A DNA stretch of 64,000 bases from Aselliscus stoliczkanus (Eukaryota > Chordata > Mammalia > Chiroptera > Hipposideridae): the NCBI GenBank assembly GCA_033961575.1, contig CM066731.1, forward strand, positions 61,471,501 to 61,535,500, read 5' to 3'. The notes under the pieces were generated by a model that was not told the DNA's origin, did not search any database, and was given only the letters and a program-made list of their open reading frames with translations. Made by a program: the position numbers and the translations under genes. How positions within the stretch are numbered: the stretch's first letter is position 1; each line of letters opens with the position of its first letter. This document shows positions 25,047 to 37,100 of the stretch, piece after piece.

Positions 25047-25789
25047 TGATGTGGTTCTCGATCTTGCTCTGGATCTGCTGCTGTAGTTCCAAGAAGAGAA
25101 TATACTATCACTACATCTGCCTTTCATGTGCCTTCCACAGACATAAAATCTCTCATAGCCATCCATGAAGTATCGGTTCAGGAACCCACCCCCAGGAAGT
25201 CTCCCCACACTGCAGGCCATGGGGATGCTGGTAAGAGCCTACTCATTGCTGCGGCCAAACCCCAGCCTCTGGAAGGTCTTCCCTCTGTGCCCAGCCCCAT
25301 CCCGTCCACACAGGCCCACATCACCCACCCTGAGTCCTCTTCACCCTCTGGCTCTGCAGCAGTGGACTCAAGGTGCCCAGCTGGAAAGGTGAAGGTTGAC
25401 CCTGTGCTCCAGGTCCCAGCCTGGGAAGGTGAGCTCTGTGCAGACCAACAGCATCTTCAGGCAGCGAGATTCTGGGGGCTGGAAACATCCTCAGGGCACT
25501 CACATTGCAGGATGGAGGGGACAGCCCTGGGGATGGACAGATTGACAGAGAGTCTGAGGCCTGGCCTTCCTTCCACACTGCCCTCCCAGAGTCCCGCTGT
25601 GGGCCTGTGCCTCCTGCCCCTGCCTATCCAGAAGCCAGCCCTCCTCTTTGTCCTCCTTCAGCCTGGCAGTCCTGGCAGAGACTAGCCTGATCACCCAGGA
25701 GGGGCTGGCAAAAAATGTCCTTGTAACTGAAAGCCTCAGAGCAAAGTTGTGACCACCTGTCTCCTTCTTCAGGAAGCCTGGCACACTCC

Positions 25790-25925
25790 TCTGTCAGCCT
25801 TCCTGTCCCCTGCCCACTGGAATGTCAACTCCATGAGGGCACAAAGGGGTGGCATCTGCTCTGTTCATTGCACTCATTGGCACAAAGCAGGCACCCCGTG
25901 AATACCTGACCAATGAGAGAACAAA
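25790..25925 (+). mobile_element. L2 LINE 3' fragment
   Basis: aatgtcaactccatgagggc, tctgctctgttcattgcac, aaagcaggcaccccgtgaat. Confidence 0.6.
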
Positions 25926-28393
25926 TGGACACTGTCTCCGGGCCAGGCCTCCTGGGGATTCCTGGCACCTCAGACTTTAGTGGCTGCACCTGGGTGCCGC
26001 CTAATAGATTAGGTCCTCTTCCTCCTGCTGCCACTCATTTCCCACGGGGCGGGGTTCGCCAGCCCCCGAGCCCTCACTGAGTGCCCTGAGCGCCAGCTGA
26101 GTACCCACTGTTGAGGTTCTACCAGATCAGGGAGTGGGATGCTCCCCCTCCTCCTGTTCTGGTCCCAGGATGGGGGGTGGACGCAGGGCTGGGGTGGGGA
26201 GGGCATGGGGAAGGATTCTCTTAGGGCTGACTGTCCAGTGACCTCCCCAGGGACCTCCCCTGTACTAAAAGCCACACCCAAGCTCTCCTTGGCTCCTTTC
26301 CTCTTTCCTAGGAGAAGCCCTCAGACCTCTGCCCTCTCGTAGAAATCCCCCAGTGTGTGGGATACAGGGTTCTGCCAGCTTCCAGTCCCCACACTCCACT
26401 CACAGTTCTGACCCAAAGCCCACTCCCTTCTGTGGCTGGCCCGAGGTCCACCATCTTCATCCGAACACGGAGAAGGTGCCCATATGTAGAGGAGGGAAGG
26501 AGGGCATCCCACTGACCATCCTGGGCACACTACCTGCTGTCCAGTCTATGTGGCTGCCTAACCTCCCGGCTAGAACAGAAGATGGGGAGGGCAGGGTCAC
26601 TGTCCCCTCCTCAGTTGGCATATGGACTAAGGGAGCTTTTTTGTCATTAAAACCCAGGTAAAAGGGGAAGAAAGCCAGGCCTGGTATTGGTTCAGATTTA
26701 GTTACTATTTTCTCTCTCTACCCACAAACTCAAGTTTCATGGGTTATGAACTTTTTAACTCTTTATTATTCAAAATAAGATATTAATGTCAGAAATTAGA
26801 AGGGGAAAGAAGTGGACTGGGATGAAAAAAGAGGTTAAGCTGGGTCAGGTAAGGAGGTAACAGTACAAAATGCAATCAGACATTTAAAAGCTTCATAAAC
26901 TCCCGCATGTATCTCCTACAGACTTCTGTGTCTGAACAGCTCCTGCTGGAGTCTGGCTTGGCCTAGCTGACTCTTCTCTCCTGGTTCATGGCAACTGGGT
27001 TTGAATACCCTTTGTGAGTCACCCATCATGTGTTAGAGCTGGGATTAGCCTGATGGAGGTGTGATAAGATTCTCCCACAGTATTTCTCATTGTGAGAAAT
27101 GATGCATTTCTAATGAGTTATAGCTTGACATATTTTGATAACTTATCTGAAACAAAAAGGTTAATAACTCATGACTTCCAAATAGGGCAAAACTTTTATC
27201 AGCAATATTATACAATATTATGTAAAGCAATATTATGGCCTAATTTTATAATTTCCCATTGAGTTCTTTTTGTCAGGTTTATTTGGTTACTCCTGCTGTT
27301 TATGTTTTTAGATTTGTCTTTGCTCATCTTTCTGTAATGCTAGTTTATTCTCTAGGAATTAACTTTCTTAACCCAAATGGGGGTAATTTTTCCTTTTACA
27401 GGTGTTTACATTTGTTGTTAGGATTAATAGGTTTTATTTTATTTGTGTAGTCTTATTTATGCTTTTGGATTTTTGTAAGTTTTTCTGTTTTTCCTTTTTT
27501 AAAGCTTTTTTATATTGTTTATTTTCTCTCTTTTTAAGGTATTGGTAGGTATTTATTGTGTTTGAATTATGTTTGGGGTTACAGTTTTTAAAAGAAATCA
27601 GAATCAACTCCATGCTAAGAAGAATGACTGATTTAGTATGTTTACCATCCCCTTTTCACCACCCATTGCTGTGAAATGCAAACAGTCCCTTTTTTATACT
27701 GTCAGACCTGTGATCAATACTGAAGGTATAATATACAGTTACACAGCGCTCGCTTGGTCTTTGAAATGTACACAGTGGAAATTTATGAATGGGTTAGTCA
27801 TGTTCCCACAAACATGTGTCCTGTATCATACACGTCCGTGCTACAGTGTTCCCGATTGCTTAGAACTTTTGTTTGATCAGTGAGGATTCATAGATGCATC
27901 TTGTTCCAAAGTTGAGGCTCAGGCATGATCACTTAAAAACAAGTTTTAAAATCTCAGGAAACTACTACCCAGCGCCCAATAGGACCTTAGGAAACATTCT
28001 TTTCATGTGTCAGCCTTGTGCTTTATTGCTCTTGTCTTATCTAGTAGAATTGTCATGTATGTCAAAGGGTGCTTCTTATTATGGTGAAAAATGAAACAAA
28101 AGGTGCTTCCCCCCATTGCCTTATATCCTGAAATAGCCACAATGTATACACAGAGCAGCAGAAGAACAGAGTTTGACTTTTTCCAACTTGTGTTAAAAGT
28201 GCAGTGCAGACAGGCTAAACCCAGCTGGGAATTCTGTGGGTCATGGGTGTCAGGTGCAGTGCAGAGTTAAGCCCTGTCTAGAGCTGACCTTTTTAGAATA
28301 TTTACATGGTGAGGTTAAGGTAGAGGTGTATTTTTGTTTGTGTGGCCTTAAACCGTCTCCATTGAAGGTTAGGATAGCTGCTTAGTGACTACA
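25926..28393. other. Intergenic DNA, no gene recognised
   Basis: GC-rich up to about 26650, then AT-rich. No intact gene. The AT-rich part 27240-27600 is T-rich on the plus strand. Confidence 0.55.
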
Positions 28394-30131
28394 TTTTTTT
28401 TTTAATCAATGATACATTTCTTTTATTCAGAAGCATCTGATACTTGTCTTAATCAAAAATTTGAAATTAAACACATAAAATTCTATATTAACACAACAGC
28501 CCAAACGTATAGTCCTAATTAGCTGTTTACCCATCTGATTTGTATAACTAGCATTAAACTCTGTCATTTGAAATATACTGTTTAAATCAGATTTTACATT
28601 TTAAAAATTACCTTCAGTATGCATGTCCTTATTCACTTAACCTCTGCAGCTAATTACTGTTTCCTGATACTTTGTGTCTAGATGCATGTAATATTGTTTG
28701 TGAAAAGAGATTCTCAACATATTTAAAAGCAAATATGAACAATACATGAAAACATTTAACATTATACTTATTTTTGCAATTGCCATACTAAATGGTTTAA
28801 TCAAAACACCCACCCTGGCTTTTTCTCACTCATTCTTTCCAAGCATGAAAGGGCTTTAGTCCTAAGGGACATTTTACCCAAGCTGTGAAGCTGTGCCTCT
28901 CCTGGAAGGCCTACTAGCTCTATCAGCATGCTTTTCAAATTAAGCAGCCTTAGAAACTAGAAACAGAAGAGAATCACTAAGCAACTCAGCACCTTCATTT
29001 TATTCTATTTTCAAGAAGTGTTATGGTAATTGTATTCCAGTCTTGGGGGAAAACTAAAAGCAGCAATTCCACTTTTCACAGATAACCTCTTGCCAGAATC
29101 TCCACGTGCAAAGAACATCATTGAAATCTTGCAATGTTATCTTAATACCAAGGAAAATTGCACATTTTGATGATTCTTATTATACACGCTAGGACTTAAA
29201 ATGGCAGTATCACACATATCTAAAAATATTTTCATAGAATTTAACTTTCCCTCTCACTGACTATTTTTCGTCATTAAAAAATATAGATTGAAACTACTTA
29301 AAAATTTTGAAAAAGTAGACCTATTACATAGAGTATACTTCCCATTATGAACCTAACATATTCCACGTTTCTGAGTTCCGTGGACTTCCATTGACCCGTT
29401 CACGGAAACCTTTTAAATCCATGTCCCAGCTTGGGTCGGATCCATTTCAAGGCATCACGTGGCAGCGCAGCGATTACAGGGTGGTTAAACGCACAGTAGG
29501 GCTGGCGCGCTGAGGGTTAAGTTAGGTCTACTGTCATTTGGGTAAGTGCTCTGCAGAACTGACAATGACAGATGACCTAGGGGGCGGTGCTCTAGCTGCC
29601 ACAGAACCGGGGTTCTTTCTACTCCTGTGAGTACGATGCTTTGGTCTAATGCACTCCCCATCTTGTTTAAATGTGGATGAACAGATATTGTTTAGCAAGC
29701 TTACAACTGGGAAAGTTTTCAAAGTGACCCTGGATGGTGGTATTGCACCCATTTTTACAGGCAGTTCAGTACTGGGGTTCTGGGACTCATCTGGTATCTT
29801 TTCCATGGCACACTCAGCATCTGACAGGCAAAGCACCTAGGTCATCAGGCTGCTTGAGGACCAGCTGTCTCTGCAGAGGCCCCGGTCGCAGTGTAGCTTA
29901 CGGTTTCAGTCCTTCATAGGCCCTAACCTATACCTCAAGTGCTGGTGGCACCGCCAGCAACACAGTAAGCGTGGGCCCCGCAGGCTTCTCGGGTTGGAAA
30001 ATGTGTTGCCTAAGGCACTTACCTAAGAGCACAGACAGCTGCACCCTCAGCCCCAGCTCATGCTTTGTTTGCACTGTGGTTTCCTCAGTCAGCTTTGCTG
30101 TTTCAGTCGGTGCTCGGCGTCTGCCCAACAC
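28394..30131 (-). pseudogene. Possible processed pseudogene (parent unknown)
   Basis: On the minus strand an AATAAA (28427-28422) is followed 18 bases on by a run of ten A (28403-28394), as at the end of a reverse-transcribed mRNA. Upstream lies an AT-rich UTR-like stretch, then a more GC-rich part (29400-30131) with protein-like open pieces, one of 100 codons at 29534-29836 and one of 67 codons at 29928-30131, in broken frames. I do not recognise the parent and found no clear target-site duplication, so this is tentative. Confidence 0.25.
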
Positions 30132-30499
30132 AGGTTCTAGCCTGGGCTGAGGGGTTTTTCTGTTACTGAGTCGATTGGTAGACAGGAAAACAATGGCCTT
30201 TGCTGAATCACTTGATTCCCTCCCATGTTTTCCTTTCTGTGGAAGTCCTTAAGCAGGGACCTAAACTAAGGATCCTGCTTTGCCCCCTGCCCGTGCCTCA
30301 GCAGCTTGTGATGAGAAATGTGAGTTCTGAAAGCGCAAGTTTCTGTGGAGCGGCAGGAGAGCTGGTTGTGACTGGAATGATTCCTGAGCTTCAGTGGTGC
30401 TTCAAAAAGGGACTCTTAGAAGGTTCAGTGAAACCCTCCTTTCAGGTTCTGCAGGTGCCAACGTGCTGCTGAGACCCTGTCTGCCCAGGAGCCATAATT

Positions 30500-30625
30500 C
30501 CTCTCTCCCTTCCCTCCCCTTTTTCTTTCCCCTCCTCCTTCACCTCTTTTTCCTCTCCTCCTCCTCCTCCTCTTCTTTTCTCCTTCACCTCCCCCCTCCT
30601 CCTTTGGTTCCTCCTCCTGCTCCAT
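30500..30625. repeat. TCC/CTT-rich low-complexity tract
   Basis: Pyrimidine-rich with cctcctcctcctcct core. Lies just beyond the presumed TRPA1 3' end. Confidence 0.85.
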
Positions 30626-30806
30626 CAATTTAAAAAAACAACTGAGCAACTGAAGTTGCCACTGATGACTTTCTCTTCTGAGAGTTTTCTTCCTCAGGAC
30701 CTTTTTTTTTTTTTTCAGCTTTGGTTCCAGGGAGGGAATTATATCTTTGAGCTACTGAGTACTTGATTCGAGGACATTTTCTACACCTGTTTGTTCTGTG
30801 TATCTG

Positions 30807-30812
30807 TTTATT
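30807..30812 (-). promoter_or_regulatory. TRPA1: Candidate TRPA1 polyadenylation signal
   Basis: AATAAA on the minus strand, about 1.26 kb after the stop. A second AATAAA at 31393-31388 would give a shorter 3' UTR. Confidence 0.3.
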
Positions 30813-31387
30813 GGCAGCCTAAAGACTGTAAAGCTACAGTGCTAGTTGAAGCCTCTTTAAATTAGTGCCACCATCTACCTTTGAACTTGCTAGTGACAAG
30901 CAGGACCATATGTAACTGCCACTGTAGGTTTTCCTGAGGTAAAGGGTCCTCCTGCACACAGGGAGTTCTCTGTCAAGGTCGTCTGTTCAGGCTCAGCATC
31001 AGTCACACCTCTAAAGGGCCCTGGTTTCACTGCTGATATTGAGTGAGCATAATAACATCTATATAAATAAAAACACCCCCAAAACTACACTGTTCAACAT
31101 AACACAAGGATACACTCATATGTGTGGCCAAAGAGATTCATTAGAGTGGGTCTTTCTGGAGGGGTCATGAAGGAATGAACACGAGAATCAGGGCAAAGGG
31201 GAAAATAAATCAAGGAAACACCTTGAAAAGATCAATGGTGAGCCACATGACTGACTCCTATTTTATACTGGACATCAAAAGCAAAAGGGTGTATGTGATA
31301 GAATGAGGCATTTTTGCAAATCTCAAAAAACTGAATCCAATGAATGGCTCACACAATAACCGCTGGTGTGACCATATAGGTTTCATA

Positions 31388-31393
31388 TTTATT
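31388..31393 (-). promoter_or_regulatory. TRPA1: Candidate proximal TRPA1 polyadenylation signal
   Basis: AATAAA on the minus strand about 680 nt after the stop codon. Usage is unknown. Confidence 0.25.
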
Positions 31394-31585
31394 ATGATCA
31401 TTGGCAAACAAAAAACACAGAAACAACACATTATTTATAGTCAAACTCATGCATATTATAAAGCCTGTTAGTTTGAGCCTCAACTCAAATTGACATCAGG
31501 TGTGCTGGGAGCAGCAAGGAGTGGGGGGGGGGGCATTTCTTAGGGTCGGCACAGAGCACACCAGGTTCCAGCCATGGGGTCTTCC

Positions 31586-31624
<39 letters not shown>
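31586..31624. repeat. CA microsatellite
   Basis: About 19 CA units within the presumed TRPA1 3' UTR. Confidence 0.95.
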
Positions 31625-31626
<2 letters not shown>

Positions 31627-32070
31627 TGCCAAATGGTAGAACTCAATCTAATTATTAACTGTAACGCATGACATATTATATAATCATCAAGCAGGAATCC
31701 AGTATTGACATTTGTATTCTAGCTTAACAGTTACATTTATGACTCCTTATCATTAAAAATGTGTGTTGTAGCAAATTAATTTCTACTATTCAAATAATGA
31801 GAGGTAAAGTCCAACTTGAACATATCAGCAGGGATATTCCCAATATGGAGTGACTGGCAGAAACTATGAATAGAGAAAGAGATAGTTTCCTTTCACATGG
31901 GATGTAGGAACCATGGTTTCATGTGTACTGAAACAGAATCAGATTTCTGCCTTTCCCTCACTCTTTCCAAATTGGAAATCAGACCCAGTGCATACATTTG
32001 TTACATTTGTGTTTAACATCCAAGAAATATATACGTAGGGTGCCTCGCTGTGGTAGGTAACTATGCTAAT

Positions 32071-32275
32071 CTAAGGGTACTGAGTTTTTGCCCTTACTGC
32101 TCTCAGCACAGAATTCCATTTGCTGCTCCTTTGTTCTAACTGCTCTTTCTTATACCTGTCCTGAAAAGAACTATGGTTATCTTCATCCTCTGCCTCCGAG
32201 ATGATTTCCATCTTCTGAATGATGAGTTTGATAAGCTCGTGCTGTTTTTCCAGAAGAGAAGTGAGATCTTTCAGC
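32071..32275 (-). CDS. TRPA1: TRPA1 exon 27, stop codon
   Basis: 205 nt, one base completing Arg, 67 codons and TAG at 32073-32071. Contains LKDLTSLLEKQHELIKLIIQ (coiled coil), the acidic patch EAEDEDN, and ends AVRAKTQYP. The C-terminal end differs from human, which ends in HHLEP as I recall it. Confidence 0.96.
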
Positions 32276-34163
32276 CTAAAGGGATGTAGACAGTTCGTGA
32301 ATGTATTCTCAGTTATCCCGTTAGCCCCTCTGAGTGCAGAAAGTTCTCGGTACTAGGTGTGTTCTGGATCAGGTGACCTGTGCCCAGGTTACACCCTCAA
32401 TGGCAGTCAGATTCCTTCTAAGGAATACATATTTTTAAAGTTGAAATGATTTTCCTACAGTTACACTGTTGGTTCCTGGCTATTTTATTTTTGTTGCCAT
32501 TCTAAAGATGAAAACACTGCTGCACAGAAAGGTTAAGTGCATACTCAGGGTCATCCCATTAGCAAATAGTTGAGTAGGGCCCTGAACTCAGGTAAGTGAA
32601 CCCTAAAGCCCTCACACTCACCCACTGTCTACTGTATAGCTTCTCTGGGAATCCTCAAACACTTTCAGGGCTTTGATGTATGAATTCAGGTAGCTCATGA
32701 GAAATGCAGCTTCAAGTACTTATTGGCAAATAGCAAATAAGTTAATGGGTCTAAAATATTCTCTCATAATTCTCAGTCTAGTAACAACATCAGTGAGTTA
32801 AAGCACACCTTAATACATGAGATAAATAAACACAGATAGACAGTATAACCTTATGCTGTGCATCATTATTAAGAGTTTTAAATTTCCCACATATAAAAAG
32901 AAAAACTACATACCGGTATTTCTGCTTCAATATTTCTACTTCTAAAGATGTATCGACATTTGGTATTTCTTGTCTTGCTTCTTGGGTGCAAAAGATATAA
33001 TGAAATATACTCTGTGGGATGAAAGAGTAACAGTTACTCAAGTTAAACTCAGGCCAGGAACTATTTCTTGAACGTGTGCTATCGTGCAGCACACATGAGC
33101 CAGGCACACAGCACACATATTGTGAGACACAGCTGTGGCCCTCATGGAGTTATGGCCTGTTGAGAGAAACAGGCATGTAAAGAGCTATATAACAGAATCA
33201 TACATATAATAGAGGAAAGCACAAGATATATAAATAATACAGGAGGAGTGAACTGGAGTGGAGGATTGTTTAGGAAAACGTTTTAACCGCAGCATTTAAT
33301 ATTGACTCATAAAAATGCCCATCACAAATGGTGATATTTCATACTGGATTAGCTATTTCTCTAAAGCTGTTCTGCACCATTAACCAACACAACTGAATTA
33401 CACATGGGGAAATTTCTGAAATGCTATTTTAATATATTTTTAAAATTCATCATCTTTAAACCATTGGTGGACTGGAGAGGATCCAAGGCAGATATGAAAT
33501 GGGCAGGAATGAGGTAATTCTAGGAGTCCAGGCAAGAGAAGATGGCTACTTGTACAGGCGGCCGAGGAAGTCAGATGGCCCAAGCCAGGGCCTGACAGGA
33601 TGTGAAGGGAGAGGAAGGGGAGGGGCGATGCCAAGCCTGACCACCTGCACGGGCAAATGAATGCTGCGGACATTAACTGACATGAGAAACTGTGCAGAAG
33701 GGTGGGCCTTTTTTACTGTACTCTTTCCCTGTCGGGATGTCAGGAGGGAATCACACAAAGGAGCAGTAGCAGTCATGAGCTTGTTTTGAACAAGCGGAAT
33801 TTGAGGAAACTTTGAGACACACTAGTGAAGGTGTCAAGTAGACAGGGGCCTGGGACTCAGAGAGCTCTAGGCCAGAGAAATCAATTGCCGGGCTTCTGTG
33901 TTTGGATAGTAAAGTAACCATAGAGAGAGTGAAATCGGGTAGTCAGAATACAGCCTAGGTTGATACTCAGATTGACTTATCATTTTATCACTACACAATG
34001 GAAGGTTAACCTACAAAGAACTCAGAAAGGATATTCATAGAGATAAGAGGGAACCCAGGTACAGTGAGTACTAGTGTCCAGTGCTTCTGACTCTTAGTAT
34101 ATTGTCCTCTTTCCATTACAATGCAATGGCTTGGCTTAGTCTTTGTATTTTCTATATGTGCAC

Positions 34164-34197
<34 letters not shown>

Positions 34198-37100
34198 TGT
34201 ACATGTGTGTTCTATATATCACACAGACACACATACATCTGCACATATGTATATAAGTGGCATATGATTAGGAAACACAGGCATACCTGCACTGTAAACT
34301 AGATACTCAAATGATACAGCTGGTCTACCCACCCATCTCGCTCACAGGGACCGGGTACTTATTTAATGCTGGAGCTGAGGATGAGCAACATAGAAGGAGA
34401 CAGAGGCCTTGCTTTGCTCTGTTCATCACTTCCACAGCCTGGGTTCATGCACTTTTTTTTAAAGCACAATCATTTGTTTCCCACAGGCAGAGTGACTCAG
34501 AGTCTATAAAAGGGCACCCAGCGAGAATGCGATGAATGAATACCAGGCAGTGTCACCTTATTTATGTCTGCAGTTGTTCCATGTACTTACTAATATCCCT
34601 CTACCATATCTGCGTCTGTTGGGATACACAGTAATGGATTTCTGATCCACTTTGCGCAGGAACCAGAGTGGCAGCTTCTTCTCCAAGTTGGTGTGAAGTT
34701 CCACCTAATGGGCATTTTGGATTTACAGATAGGAGTCATTAATTAGTATCTGGAATTCTTACATGGCACAGAAGCCATTGTCAGTACAGCCAGCTGGAAA
34801 CTGGCTCCTGAGGCCTGATTTACGCAGGAGCAGCCGGGGTGCCAGGTTTCCTTCACCCTTAACTCCCAGTCTCTGTCCCTCCCTCTCACCTCATCCACTG
34901 ACAAGACGGGCTGGCTACCTGGCCTGCCACATGGTGACATAAACAGAGGCTCAGGCAATTTCTCAATTTCTCTGCTGAGATGGTTGTAGGAAATGGTTTT
35001 CATTTTTGATTCTCTGACTGCAGCAGGCACAGAAGTGCTCCTTAGCTCTGAGAGAGGGCTCATGTTCACCAGCTGTGTTCCCAGAAACCAGCTACTCTCA
35101 TCTGTGAATAATTAGGAAGGTGCTCCTTTCAATGAATTTTAAGGAAATGTGGTACTTACCTGCATAGCCATCCTCTTCAACAGTGCGTGCTTCTGCACCT
35201 CAGCAATGTCGCCAACTGCCAAGCCAATCTGAAGTACAACAGCGTTCAATCACTGCCAGATTAATGGCTCCCTTAAACATGCACATGAGTTCTCTCTGGC
35301 TGCCGTGGAGGAGTGGGCATGGAATGTACTCACAGTAGCCTCAAAACACTTTTTGTGGAAACATCTTACAGAAAACTGCAAAGCCCATGTACCTTTGTAA
35401 CAGTGATGACCCAGTTGGTGGTCAGGTAATCTTAAGTGTTATCATGAAAAGTTAAGACATACAAATTAACCTGAAATACATTGTAATTTAAAGTAAAAAT
35501 ACATTCTTTTTGGAGAAGACAGGGGTGACAGGATATTAAATGCAGTTAGTAGAGCCATGGAACATGGTTGGGAATTCCACAAGTTTAGCATTGGAGGTGA
35601 ACAGGAGTGACATGACCACATGGAAAATGTAAAACACTAAACTGAGGGATTATAGGAATTGATATCTTACGTATGTGTGGCAGGTAAAGGTACATTTTAG
35701 GGGTGGCTGGTTAAAAAAACAAAAACAAAAACAATTCTCCCTAAAAATCCACGGCGAGATAGAATTAGGTTAGATGAGGGAAGGTATCAGCTCAGTTCTA
35801 CTCAATCCAAATTGAATCAGCTTACATTCACTCACTCTTTCATTATTTGTTAGACACTCAGCACCTGTCTTGCTGCAGCCCCCAGCTTGCTGCAGCCCGA
35901 GGAAAAGCCAGCCCCTGCTCTCAAAGAGCTCAAAGCCAAGTAAGCTCTACAAGAGAAGGGCTCCATGTATCCAGGTCACCACCACATGCCCAGGGCTTAG
36001 AATAGGACAGGGTACATAGTAGGCACATAGAAGAGCTGCTGAATGAATGAACAGTGAAAGAGTATATTCTAGGGTGTGCAAACTAGCACTGAGAAACATA
36101 TAGAGTCAGTGGGTAGGTTTTATTTGGAGGGATAATGTGTTTTTGCTTTTTAATTTGCAAACCTTGAAATGGGCATTTTCTCTAGATCAGCCCCCATCTA
36201 AACCAGCTCTTCATACATCAGATACCTGCCCAGGCTCTGAAGACATCCGAGCCTGTGAGTGACAGACTTACAGCTTGTGAGTCATCTGAGCTGGTAGGTC
36301 TAATTATAATTTGTTAATATAAGTTATTAATAAATATCAATCAAATATTATTATTATTTAATAGCAGCCAACATTTATTGAATGTATATTGTGTTTGAAG
36401 TGCTTTGTATTAGCTCATTTCATCCTCACAATAACCTAGGAAGTAGGCTTTATTATTATTTTTCTCTGATTTGTGTCCTCAAAACTATGATCACACAATG
36501 AAAGGGCATGGGATTCAGACTAGGGTGACAGGTGGGGAGGTTGGTTAAGAAAGTCCACCCAGGGGAGATGATGCTTGAGCTGAATGTGGAAAGCTTAGAA
36601 AGAGTTAAGCCAAGGTGGAAGGGCTTCCCGGGAAAAGGGAGAGCAGAGCCCAGGAGGCAGGAAGGGAGGCCTGACACACCCAGAGAGCATGCGTGGCACA
36701 TGTCAGGGCAAGTCCTGTGGACAGTGGGCAGTTGCACAAGATCTGGGTGAGTTCCAGGTCACAAGCACCCTTTCGTGCTATGCTCATGGGTTTAGACTGA
36801 TTGAATCTTTTGAAGAGTCACAGAAAAAAAAAAAAAAACATAACTGAAAGAGCCACTGACAGGCCCAGCTTTTCATTATCAGAATATCACTGTGGTGACA
36901 ATGTGCAAGAGGGATAAGACAGAGAAGTGAGATGAGATGGAGAGACTTCTGTCTCTGGGGCAGGATGGATGGGGAACCATGAGGGTGCACGCTGCCTGGA
37001 AGTGGGTGTACAAGGCAAACGTGTATTGGAAGAGCTGAGGAAAGCAGGGTAGGTGCCTGCAGACTATCTTCCAATGATCTGAGTGAGTTTGAAGGAAAGA

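Larger units (their letters stand above)
30795..32070 (-). other. TRPA1: Probable TRPA1 3' UTR
   Basis: Sequence downstream of the stop. It contains a 39-nt CA microsatellite and two AATAAA motifs on the minus strand (31393-31388 and 30812-30807). The true cleavage site cannot be decided from sequence; the far signal gives a 3' UTR of about 1.3 kb, in the range expected for TRPA1 transcripts. Confidence 0.4.

Noticed and set aside
25128..25685. 185-codon plus-strand ORF
   Set aside because: GC-rich, Pro/Ser/Leu-heavy translation with no domain; overlapping ORFs of similar length on the other strand show it is a composition effect.
30394..30649. ORFs over the TCC-rich tract
   Set aside because: Low-complexity Ser/Pro or Glu/Arg runs produced by the simple repeat.
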